From Morella rubra (Eukaryota > Streptophyta > Magnoliopsida > Fagales > Myricaceae), in assembly GCA_003952965.2 (NCBI GenBank), contig CM025854.1, forward strand, positions 28,159,364 to 28,223,363: a DNA stretch of 64,000 nt, in the 5' to 3' direction. Positions 23,271 to 35,100 of this stretch are shown here, piece by piece. The translations under genes and the position numbers were made by a program. The notes beneath the pieces were generated by a model. It saw nothing but the letters and a program-made list of their open reading frames with translations, ran no database searches and had not been told where the DNA came from. Positions within the stretch are counted from its first letter, which is position 1. Every line of letters begins with the position of its first letter.

Positions 23271-26200
23271 ATGGACATTGATGAACTTTTTGACACTACC
23301 CGACCCGTAAACCTTGCAACAAAGAGTGCAATTTATGTATGGGGCTATAATCAGTCCGGGCAGACGGGTAGGAAGGGCAAAGAGTGCCAGTTGCGGATCC
23401 CTAGGCAGCTCCCTCCCGAACTTTTCGGGTGCCCCGCCGGGGTCAATTCACGCTGGTTGGATGTTTCTTGTGGTCGTGAGCATACTGCTGCTGTGGCCTC
23501 CGATGGGTCACTATTCACTTGGGGTATAATCCGGTTATCTCCTATGCCTATTTGTTTATGGGTTAGTATGTTTTTGTCCTTTGATATCTCTGAATATCAT
23601 TGGAAGAAAAAAGGTTGTTAAGAGTCATAGAATAGTAATTGATTTGGTTGAATCCAATTTTGTTTCGTATATATGTTTTCTTCTTGATTATAGTGGGTTT
23701 TACTTGTGATTTGAAATGGCTTTTATTTTGTTGTTGCATATTGTTATAGATAAACTTTAAAAAAAAGAAAAAAAGAAGAAGAAGAAGATAAACTTAAGGT
23801 CGTGTTGCTTCATGTTTGTACAACACGGACCGACAGCAATCATAATGTACATTATTGACCAGGGGCTAATGAATTTGGTCAATTGGGAGATGGAACTGAG
23901 GTGCGAAGGAAGCACCCTAAGAAAGTGAAACAGTTGCAGACAGAGTTTGTGAAATCTGTGTCTTGTGGAGCACATTGTACTGCTTGCATTGCAGAACCTC
24001 GTGAAAATGATGGAACCATCTCAACAAGTAGGCTCTGGGTTTGGGGCCAAAATCAGGTAGTAGTTTCAGTTCTTTAGCATATTTTTTTTTCTTTTGTGTT
24101 CAACTGGATCTCTGAGAAATAATACTCCATATCTTTATTCTTTGTCCTGATTCTCATTACAGGGATCAAATCTTCCTCGCTTATATTGGGGTGCCTTCTC
24201 TCCTGATACGGTATGACATATACTTGTTTTCTCTCTAAGTTTGATTTTATTTATTTGTTCAATTTTCTTATTTTCATGGGGGAGGGTTAGAATTGTTGAT
24301 TTTTGGGTTGTTGATTCTACCAGTACTGATTTTCTCCTGATTCGTGTGCTGGGCCGGGCCTGCACCTCCCAGATTGTCTAGTCCTCTGTTCCAGATTTCC
24401 TAGACTATTTGATTAGCTGGCCCATGTTCCCAAAGTATTCTGCTAAGATGTCCCTGTAGGGGAAATAAATGGAATCTACTGAACTTCTAGGTGAAGCAAA
24501 TGCTATGGCTAATTGAAAGTGGCTTGAGATAAGACATAACCTATGCTTAATTAAGTGTAGCAACTTATCTGATGCAGCCATGGAATAAGAGTCAAGCTGC
24601 TGTCATTGGAGTAGTTTGTACTTTTGGCAGCTTAAGATCCTTAGTGTATGGTCAACTTCCTATTCAAGCAAGTCCTACATGCTTGGACAGATTATATTAT
24701 ATACTTCTTATAGTAAAATAGGTTCTGAATTAAGTCACTGGTTTATCGGCTATGGGTGCACATATTGTTATCAGTAGGATTTCCTTAGTTGGGTTTTCTC
24801 TAGAGTATGCTAGAAGTTGTAATTTGTTTAATTGTAAAGGACGAGTCCTGCTCCTTGTAGGTTAAATACGAGTAAATAAGTCTTCATAAGCACATTTAAA
24901 GCATTCTTCAAAGAAAGTGTAATTTGATTAATGGAATATTGGGTGTTTCGGTTACAGCAGCACGTTGGACTTATTTTGTTCTTCTCTTTATTTTTCTTCT
25001 TCTTTGTGTACTGTTACTGTTTGTGTTTCTGATCACACAGCCGGAACAGCAAAGAATTCTATTTTTACTCTCCAAATCATACTTTCCACAGTTTAAACCT
25101 TAGAACTGTGAACCTTTAGCCACCAAATGGCCTATCAGACAAGCCATAAAAGGCCAAACAAGGCCCAAGGGTTTGTGACAATTCATTACTACCAGCAATG
25201 ACTTCCTCTTTCCATACTTGGTTCTTTCCACTTCCTTATTTGGTCCCATTTACTCACGAAGTGGCATCAGTGTGCTAGTAAATTGATGCAACCTAATTCG
25301 CTTCTAAAGCCCTTCTCAGCTTTCAATCCCTATCCCTCCGAAACCTAATTCTTTCTAGAGACCATAAGTTCTTTGCCTCACCAACATTCAAGACATTGGA
25401 ATGTTTCTATGACGATAGAGGCTTAGTCTCCAATGGAATCGAAATCTAAAGACCTGCAAGTGGAGTCAGATTAATTCTTAATAATTACCGACAAAAGGCT
25501 CTTGGTTACTTGTAAGAGATAGATATTTACTGTAGGACAATTCTTTTATAATATTTCTTAATGGTGCGTGTTCTGCTTCTAGTCTGTATGCTGCCCAGAG
25601 AGAACTATTGCTGCTGACACTTCATCCAACCCATGATCATAACGACCCAATTGAAAGAGCACATAGCCATTGTTTCAATGCATATAATAGTGGCGGTGTC
25701 ATATGTAACTATCTCTTATGTTGTAGGTTCCTGGGGACCTCAATTTCTCTACCATTGTGTAAGTCCATCACTAACATGGGTTTTGTCTAATCACACCTAT
25801 TTATCTCTCTCTTTCATTCCACATGTGAATTGTAATTTCTGTCAAGCATCAGCCAGTTTCTAGGTTTTTCTTGTTTTTCTGTTTTCCCCTTCAACTTGAA
25901 TGTGAATTACATTTGTTACAGGTTATCCGTCAAGTGTCATGTGGGGCAGTGCATGTGGTGGCCTTATCAGAGGATGGCCTGCTACAAGCATGGGGTAAGT
26001 TTCTTCTAATGGCTTACCATTGTTTCAATAAAAGCATCTGTAACTTATATTGTATCAATGCAAACAATTCTGTGTAGATCTGTTTCTTTTTATGATGTTT
26101 ATGTCACTGGAGTTTTTGGTAACTCATAGATCATTAGATCGTACGATATAACAAAAGGAAAGTTCGTTCTCTTTTCCTCACACCTATTAATTACAAGTTG

Positions 26201-29200
26201 ATCGTTGTCCTAAAAAACCAGGCTACAACGAATATGGTCAGCTTGGCAGAGGTGTTACCACTGAAGGACTCCAGGGGGCTCGTATAATTAATGCTTATGC
26301 GAAGTTCCTTGATGAAGCTCCTGAACTTGTGAAGATTACCCAAGTGTCATGCGGGGAGTACCACACAGCAGCAATATCTGAAAAAGGCGAGGTGTAAGTG
26401 ATCCGAAGGTCTTTCTAGATGGAGATGAGTCCTGCATTTAAGCATGAAAATTGTGGTTATCCGCATGACACATCTATCTATGAAGGTCTCTTATGGGAAT
26501 CTCACATCTAGTTGGGAGAAAGGATGCCATGGAAACGTGATGCATTTTGATATGCAAGTCTGTCCCCTTAAGTTTGTCATACCATGGAAAGCTTCAGTTC
26601 ATCTTATATATATAACTGTCCCTGCTACTAACCCATGGTATATGCTAAAGTATTTATCCCGGGGGAAGCTCGAGTTATTTTAGACACTTAACTGTCCCTG
26701 CTACTAACTCATGGTGTACGCTAAAGCATTTGTGTACTTGACATTTCTCCTCTGCTATATGTGTACTGCTAAGACAAAAAATGTTTAATTGGTGAGAATG
26801 ATTCATGCTAGTAACTTCTGTAATTTGCACATCATTTTAGTCCATTCTCAGCCATTGCTCTGGACAAAACAGTGGGCTGAAACACGCAAGCTATAAAATG
26901 TCACCATACGTCATGACATTACATGGTTTCTAGTATATCAGATAATGCTTGAGAAAAAGATTGTAAACATGTTATGTGTGTGATATGACACCATACGATC
27001 CACTATTATCCCTTCTTGATATGACACTATCTCTGTAAACAAGTGATACAGATGATCCATAAGACATACATCTGATCATGGAAAAAAATTAAGCAGTGAA
27101 TTAGTGATTGCTGTCGGCTGGGGAACAAAACCAGGTGAGTAGGTGACCACCCGCATGCATCCCTTTCTGTGTTTCAGATTAATTATGAAATCTACCGTTG
27201 GAGCTTTCATTAGATAATGAAAAGCTACTTATAAAAAAAAAAAAAAAAAATTAGATAATGAAAAGCTTTGGTTGATAAGATTATTTCCCAGATGTCTTGT
27301 TGTTTGCTTTTACATTTTTTGGTAATGTGTTAAAATTCAATTCTATTGAAGTTGAGGCTCTTATGATAATTTGCTTTTCACATCACAGCTATACTTGGGG
27401 TCTAGGAAATATGGGTCAACTTGGGCATTGCTCCCTCCAGTCTGGGGATAAAGAACTACTGCCGAGGAGAGTGGTTGCTCTTGATGGAATATTCATGAAG
27501 GATGTTGCCTGTGGTGGCGTACATACATGCGCTGTGACTCTGAAGGGAGCTCTTTATGCATGGGGTGGTGGTCAGGTAGGGCAATTAGGCCTTGGCCCTC
27601 AAACGGGATTCTTTTCATGCATTCCTAATGAATCTGAGACATTTCTCCGCAATATCCCTGTTTTGGTTGTCCCAAATGGTGTGCAACTTATTGCATGTGG
27701 ACATTGCCACACACTAATTTCCACAAGGGAGGGAAGAATTCATGGATGGGGTTACAATGGCTATGGTCAGGCAGCTAATGGGAAATCTACATATGCCTGG
27801 TACCCATCACCTGTTGATTGGTAGGGTATAGCTAATCTTGTGCTCTGTAGGTTTCCACAGTTATACTGCTTCCTATGCTGATAAAAATTCTATATTCCAG
27901 GTGTGTTGGGGAAGTGCGGAAATTAGCAGCTGGTGGTGGTCATTCAGCTGTGTTGACTGATGCATGTTCCTTAAAGGATTTGTGTGAGTTTAGACTAGCA
28001 GATAGTTTGACTCTATCAAATGCTTCTGAGATTGAGGATGTTGCTTCTAGAACAGGATCAGATGCTTTAGCACGCCTTTGTGAAAGATTGAGGTATTGAA
28101 TCTTGTTTATGGTTTGTGGATAACTGTTATTGCTTTTTTCTTTTGAGTATTTGGAAACTGGAAGGCCCTTGATGAAAATCCAAGGTTGACATGCACATCA
28201 TTATTATCTGTTATCACAATGACTTTAAATGAACAATACAAATTTTTTGAAAGAGTGCCTGTGGTTTCCATTTCCTTGTAAGCTTTGTTTTTTCTCTTTT
28301 CAATGTTTAGATATGAAAGATCTACTTATTAAAAAAAAAAAAATTAGATTAATGAAAAGTTTGGTTGATAAGATTATTTCCAGATGTCTTGTTGTTTGCT
28401 TTTACATTTTTTGGTAATGTGTTAAAATTCAATTCTATTGAAGTTGAGGCTCTTATGATAATTTGCTTTTCACATCACAGCTATACTTGGGGTCTAGGAA
28501 ATATGGGTCAACTTGGGCATTGCTCCCTCCAGTCTGGGGATAAAGAACTACTGCCGAGGAGAGTGGTTGCTCTTGATGGAATATTCATGAAGGATGTTGC
28601 CTGTGGTGGCGTACATACATGCGCTGTGACTCTGAAGGGAGCTCTTTATGCATGGGGTGGTGGTCAGGTAGGGCAATTAGGCCTTGGCCCTCAAACGGGA
28701 TTCTTTTCATGCATTCCTAATGAATCTGAGACATTTCTCCGCAATATCCCTGTTTTGGTTGTCCCAAATGGTGTGCAACTTATTGCATGTGGACATTGCC
28801 ACACACTAATTTCCACAAGGGAGGGAAGAATTCATGGATGGGGTTACAATGGCTATGGTCAGGCAGCTAATGGGAAATCTACATATGCCTGGTACCCATC
28901 ACCTGTTGATTGGTAGGGTATAGCTAATCTTGTGCTCTGTAGGTTTCCACAGTTATACTGCTTCCTATGCTGATAAAAATTCTATATTCCAGGTGTGTTG
29001 GGGAAGTGCGGAAATTAGCAGCTGGTGGTGGTCATTCAGCTGTGTTGACTGATGCATGTTCCTTAAAGGATTTGTGTGAGTTTAGACTAGCAGATAGTTT
29101 GACTCTATCAAATGCTTCTGAGATTGAGGATGTTGCTTCTAGAACAGGATCAGATGCTTTAGCACGCCTTTGTGAAAGATTGAGGTATTGAATCTTGTTT

Positions 29201-30437
29201 ATGGTTTGTGGATAACTGTTATTGCTTTTTTCTTTTGAGTATTTGGAAACTGGAAGGCCCTTGATGAAAATCCAAGGTTGACATGCACATCATTATTATC
29301 TGTTATCACAATGACTTTAAATGAACAATACAAATTTTTTGAAAGAGCTCATGCCCTGGGTTCCATTTCCTTGAAGCTTGTTTTTCTCAAATTTTTGGCT
29401 TTCAAGGGTGGTTGTGAGAACATTGCTTGAATCTACTTTTCCTTTTTGGTGAGGTTTTTTTCCACAACCTTTGGATGTGACAGAATGCTTAGTGGTGGCG
29501 GCTTAGTGGTGTGGGGACTATGCCTAGGACCTAGGGCTTGCTCCCAACGAAGGTTCGAATCACAGTAGCTCCATTATGCTCTAGTGGTTTCTGTGTTATG
29601 TGGAATTCCTGAGTTTAAGGGGTGGTGGGTTTCGACTTGACTTCATGATGATCCATCTCCTGAAGGCCTTTTTTATTCAGAAAAAAAAAAAGAAAAAAAA
29701 AGACAAACTTAAACACTTGCTTACACAGAAATGCCAAATAAAGAAAACTCTGCCAAAAACTTTGGTTTTCGTATTTCATGCCTGTAAAGTCGTCCTTTAG
29801 TGGGGTGTAGGGAATCATAGATTTTTTGATATAGAGTACAAAGAACTAAACTGCCAGTTGAGTCCTTCGAAACTAGCGACCTAACTTTATCTATCCCAGC
29901 CCACCCATATTTTTCCTCACTCATACATTTCATCTGCCATTCAGCTAGTGTGCGTGAGTGTGAGCATTTTTAATTGACATTTGGTAGATGACAGTGGTTG
30001 GGAATTTTGCAATTTCCTTGCCGGAAATTTTGGACAGTACCCTGATTACAATGTACCCTTCCTTCATGGATTAATAAACCCGTATCCAAAACTATTTCAA
30101 ATTCTAAACTCATTATGACTTAACCTTGAAAACAATACAACACTGCACCCAATCTGATTTCATACATAAGCCAAAACCAAAAAGGAATCTCCTAAGTTCG
30201 TAATAATACATTGAATTTTTCTGTAGCTGCACTCTATATGCATTACTACCAACAATGTGGCCTCTCAGACTTGGGTACCACAGTCCTTCCCTCATTGATC
30301 TGTGTTTGTTTTAGGTTCTACTCTTGTGGGATTAAGTATGATATGAATGCCATGCCTGATTTTCTTTGTTTCCCAGGGAACACATGCTTGATGGTGGTGC
30401 TTGCGAACATGAAGATGATGACGGTAGAAGCAACTGA
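23271..30437 (+). CDS. RCC1-repeat beta-propeller protein (At3g02300-like) with duplicated exons 6-7
   Basis: Predicted seven-bladed RCC1-type propeller; the partner is unknown, and similarity to the fold of RCC1 and UVR8 does not establish exchange-factor or photoreceptor activity. Exons: 23271-23523, 23863-24056, 24163-24210, 25922-25994, 26222-26393, 27389-27820, 27901-28092, a second copy of the last two at 28481-28912 and 28993-29184, then 30377-30437. With one copy of exons 6-7 the CDS is 1425 nt and 474 residues, close to the 471 I recall for Arabidopsis. RCC1 motifs are plain: YVWGYNQSGQTG, VSCGREHTAAV, LFTWGANEFGQLGDG, YTWGLGNMGQLGHC, VACGGVHTCAV, YAWGGGQVGQLGLG and IHGWGYNGYGQ. The C-terminal tail is acidic (EHEDDDGRSN). 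The start is MDIDELFDTTRP, the family N-terminus; an upstream in-frame ATG at 23217 is probably leader. If both copies are spliced in, the protein would be 682 residues. Confidence 0.9.
23748..23795 (+). repeat. Possible poly(A) micro-insertion with 10 bp direct repeat, RCC1 intron 1
   Basis: AGATAAACTT occurs at 23748-23757 and 23786-23795, flanking a 28 bp purine run of A-rich then GAA repeats. It resembles the other tail-only insertions in this window, but the insert is simple sequence, so microsatellite slippage is an equal explanation. Confidence 0.4.
27209..27267 (+). mobile_element. Micro-insertion: ACTTAT plus poly(A) with 17-18 bp TSD, RCC1 intron 5
   Basis: TTAGATAATGAAAAGCT occurs at 27210-27226 and 27251-27267. 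The insert (27227-27250) is only ACTTAT followed by about 18 A. ACTTAT matches the last bases before the A tail of the LINEs at 5883-7849, so this looks like a LINE insertion aborted almost at once after priming. A scrambled relative of this junction recurs at about 28305-28355 in the duplicated segment. Confidence 0.75.
27290..29346 (+). repeat. Direct tandem duplication of RCC1 exons 6-7, period 1092 bp
   Basis: Positions 27291-28248 and 28383-29340 are identical as far as I can read, offset by 1092 bp, and include both exons, the intron between them and part of each flanking intron. Exon 6 begins after two codon bases and exon 7 ends with two codon bases, so exon 7 to exon 6-copy splicing stays in frame (AG+C gives Ser) and would add 208 residues. 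The spacer between the copies (about 28249-28382) resembles both outer flanks but with many small indels. Confidence 0.9.
29486..29702 (+). mobile_element. tRNA-derived SINE in RCC1 intron 7
   Basis: An A-box-like GCGGCTTAGTGG at 29499-29510 and a good B box, GGTTCGAATC, at 29552-29561 are spaced like an internal polymerase III promoter. The body runs to about 29680 and ends in an A-rich tail (29682-29702). No clear target-site duplication was found. It lies in the intron before the last RCC1 exon, in the same orientation as the gene. Confidence 0.7.
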
Positions 30438-32104
30438 ATTTGCATCAAGGTCGCTAATCATTATTTTGCTAACTACTTCCTGTTGGTCTCGTATACAGCC
30501 CATTTGGTTAGAACTGTACACTAAAGTATTGCTTTATTCAGATAGGTAAAGGGAATGTCTGCTTTAATTCCTTACAAGTGCGGCCAGTATGTATCCCTGT
30601 TGCCAATCTCATTATGAATTCAAGTGAAGAATGACATTGAGACAATGAACTTGTGCTTATGAAATTTGAAAAGTAATGGACTTGAACGGTTTGTTTAGCC
30701 ATTTCCGCATCTATTTTATACTGATTTCTAGTGTATCGTTACTGACTGAGCTGCTGTGCAATACTTGGATTGGTTCGCCTCTTTGTTTCATCATGGTCTT
30801 TATTAGACTGGTTTCTATGCTAGGAACCATGTTGCATAATCAGGAGGCAGGATTTGTACAGAAGCTTGTTTTTTTATGGTTCAAGGGATGGTAGGACCTC
30901 TCGTCTGGTAAAATTTGTTGAACTTACAGTGAATGAAAGCCCTTCCTTGATTGCAAGAGTTGGTCAAATCTGGTGTTTGTTCAATCTAGAGGACGCGAAC
31001 AAAAACGAATGAAGAAAAAGACAGTGTAGGAGGGGAGGAGGTGGCATGGCCTTGTCCCTCACTCGGAACATCGCAAGGATGCTTTGTTGAACCCTATAGT
31101 TTATGCATCTCTGAGGGGTCGAAATGCTCTAGGTGAGCTTTATCTTGTTTGTTTGGGAACTTTCCTAAGTCGATTGTCATCACGTCACTTAGATCAGGAG
31201 CAGAGCAAGGTTGGGGGGCAGTTGTACCAAGTAGAGCCAAGCATGAACTTCTTAACATCAAGTCTTAATTGTTCAATGCGACTTGGTTGATTTGCGTAAA
31301 GCCATGCTCATAGGCAATGTGAAAGACTTTGACCTAATTTCCTTCTTTGTCGTTCGCGAGAAAATGTGCAGTCTTACAATACTTAAATTTTCGAAACAGA
31401 GTCCGTCATGTGGTGGAGCATTATTGTCATCATAGTAAACTTTACGGAACTACCTGTTAAATTTGTGCCACCTTCCGCTTCTTAAAACCCATCTTTCGGT
31501 GGTTCAAAGACATATCTATTCATCGGCATGCCGCAGCATCCAAGGTGGCATGAGTCCAGTGCCACCAGGCCGAGTCCGAGCTCCACCATCTTCATTTACG
31601 GCTGTTGACTGGAAAGGCCCTCTGCATAGTTTGTTTAAACAATCCATGTTAGCTCACGTAATTACAAGTTACGTTGCAGAATCAAAGAAGCCTATTTATT
31701 GCTTCCTAGCAAAGTTGCTTCAACCCAACACTGCGGACCCCTTGTCTTCCATATTACCAGGAAATTAGCCTAGTTAACATACAATAATTTGGATAAGTAG
31801 AAGCTTTGTAAACCTAAACAGCTTTCTCCATGTTTCAAGACTCGAGATATACTCGTCTCAGTTTTAAATAAATAGAAGAAAGGAAAACTATATTTTACAG
31901 CCTCTTACTACTCCAAAGGTTGCAATTTACATTTCAAATTATCAAACTCAGAGCGCAATATGTCTAGTTTGGCGGTTTTGTGGTGTAAATTGCAAACTTT
32001 GATGGTTAGAAAATGTAAAATAGAAAAATCTTGAATATGTGCTTTGATCCAGCTTCAGCGCTGCTCCATGAGCGGGTGGTGGTGCGCACCAACTATATAT
32101 TTCC
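30438..32104. other. Convergent 3' region between the RCC1 and SQUA genes
   Basis: Contains the 3' ends of both genes. Plus-strand frames at 31084-31290 and 31463-31768 have no recognisable domain and no splice partners, so I do not call them genes. No repeat stands out. Confidence 0.5.
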
Positions 32105-35100
32105 TCAACACCTTCGCACTGGAATGTTAGGGCCGTTTCTGTTTCCATCGTGAAGTATATTCCCAAAGGAGCTCTTGGTTTTCATATGATATATAGAAGT
32201 TGCATATATATTCTCATTCATTTAATTAGACTCATGACGTGATCCTTGTTAACATACATGTGCATGCTTTTATAAGAACGAGAACGAGAGTGAGAAGAGG
32301 GGAGAGAGAGAATACCCGATAGAGAGAGAAGGAAGAGCGAGTGTTGAAGGTGGTGGCTGTTGTGGTGGGGATAGCATGAAGGTGGATTTGTTTTGGACTA
32401 TGCTTGGCTGCTCTCGGCTTGAATGCTCGCCTACTGTCTTCTCATTTTCCTTGAGCTATTTGTCAAAAAATTGTTTTTAATTGCGTAAGGTACCTTTGTA
32501 TGGGGAGAGAGAAGCGACTCCGAGAAGGAAATACCATACTGTGGCAATTGTCATGGATTTGATCGTACCTTTTTTGCTAGCAAGTTGTTTTGCTCCTGCA
32601 ATGCTTTTTCCTGTCACAAACCACAACGTTAGTTAACGTAACTCAACAAGCAATACGCCCCAAGAAAACTAAAAACCAGCAAACGATGAACTCTACCTTC
32701 TTCTGCAGCTCCATTATTGATTCATGCATAAGTTGGTTCTGCATACGTCGTAGGGATACAAATAATGAGTATATATAGAAACCACGTGTTTGCGATCGTT
32801 TGTATGTTTTTCTTGAAGAATCCCACAAAGACTAATTCAAGCCGCACTTAGTTTACCTTTCTTGTTCGTATGCGCTTCAGACCTATATCCAGCTGCTGCT
32901 CGAGATTTTGGAGCTCTCTCAGACTTAATGGATCCAGATCGTCTCCCAAGAAGTGCCTACATTACTCAATTTAAAGTATGCCCAAGTCACATCATCAGAG
33001 TGCTGATTCTTGACCAATGCCTCCCACAAATCAAAACGCATTTAATCAACAGAACAGCTTGCCCAAAAAGAAAAAAAATTCAGGACAGCTGCAGGAAAAC
33101 CATCATGATCCATTGAAGCCAAGCACTCTTTCGTTAGTATATCTATATTTTGAAAAAAATCTTGAAAGCATTTTAACCTTCAGTTGACCCTTAATTTGGA
33201 AGTTGAAAAAAGATTTATTGGGCAACATCATCATTTCTGCTGAACTTTTTTGCTTTATATTCTGATCCTATAAATACTCAAACAAAGGCAGAAAAGTTGC
33301 CGACTCTTCGTGGCTGCTAAGCTAGGGGTGCTTGTTTTTGTTTTGTTATGGAACGAAAACTCAACTAATTTTACCTTATGTTCCTTTGTAAAACTTCAGT
33401 TCTAGCCAAAAGCTTGGGGAATTCCAGAGTCCAGCTTCCCTAGACAGCATTCAAGGAGGGGTTAGAGAAATGATCGTATTTATTGTACACTACTTTCTTC
33501 AATAAAAAACATGGCATAAAAGCCAATGGTCATTTGATGAATCACAGAGAGAACCCTGAAAGATTCAAAGTGCTTAGGTACATTCCAGGCACTTTCCAAT
33601 GATGGCCATTGGCTAGATTGTATAATGCAAATGTCAAACACGGATGTGCTCCTAGGTATTCTTGAATAATGTGCATGAGATACCTGAGATACCTGAGATT
33701 CAGAATCAGTAGCGACCAGCTGTCGTTCTGCATAGGAATACCTTTCATATCGTTCCAGGCTCCTCTCCATGCTGTCATTGAAAGGCATGAGTCCAAGTCT
33801 TAACATATTGTAGCCTTCGAAGAAATAGCGTTAAATATGAATAGAAGGCCATGACTTAGAAGACAAAACAAAAAACGCCATCTAAACGGTCAGTATAGAG
33901 GAAAGTATTGGTAGAAACGAACTGAGTCGTATTCTCACAGGATTATTTATAGAAGGTCCCATCGACTCCAAATATAGATTACATCCAGTCACACAGTACA
34001 GACTGATCAAAACAACTTGACCACATCCAAAAAGAAAATTAAAACCCTCATACGTAATGCACCCAGAGGAACCTGCTAAATATGAACTCCGCAATTATAA
34101 TCACAGAAACTGCAACAGCCAATAATAACCAAGGCCACGACAAAGTACAGACTGCATTTAGCGTCGTACAACATGGAGGAACGGTTGATCCAGCAGGTTT
34201 AAACGAAGATTAGAGGAGTAACAGGAGTTGGTCCTCAATACCAAGAACACAGAATACCTGCAAAATTTACCAGCAAGACAGATGCTCTATACCGCATTTC
34301 TGCTCATTCATACAATTGACAGCAAAATTACGCAGAAAAAAGGACCTTATAATTGCAGCAATTGCTCAACCCCCACCCCTCCCAAATAAAATAAAAAAAG
34401 CGTCGGTATCAGCATAGCACAGTAAGACCAATACTGAGAAAAAGATGTTTCAAGGTAGAATCTACTCCCCACGTCGAGTCTAACGCAATACACGAATACA
34501 GCATCTTTCTTCATGAAACCAACTTGAGCTCTTACATGGTTGAGAGAAGACAGTGTCACAATAATTGAAAAGCTTTTCTTGGCAACAACACTGCCAAACC
34601 TCTTATGGCTGCAATGATTTGCCCAATTTTCTTTCAACACAGAGAGGTACAAATACACGGACAGGATAGGTTTACCATACTTATTTACTCATCTTCATGT
34701 TTTTCCTTCTTCATTTTGTATTCTTTACATCTTTTCCTCTTCTTCTCATTTTGGAGTAAAGAAGGGATAAGAACTTAGTAAATGTTATAATATTTGGTAT
34801 GTTGACCATCAATTAAGAAGATTGATGGCTCTCAATCAAGGAGCCTTGATTGAGTCATTTGATTAAGCCACAAATTAGGGTTCTAATTTGTGGAGATTTT
34901 CTCTCATTCTTGTAGAAATACACCTTCCATATCTCTTATAAACACACTTAGAAAATATTAAACTAGAGAGAGGAAGGAAGAGAGAAAAGACTTAAAGGTG
35001 GTTTGGTCTAAAGAGAACTATGTTCACCATAGAAAGTCTATTAGGCTACATCTTTACTCCTCATGGTGTAGTTAACTTATATATAGAAGGGTCTATTTAG

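Noticed and set aside
31463-31768. 101-codon frame downstream of RCC1
   Set aside because: No recognisable domain; located where 3' UTR or intergenic sequence is expected.
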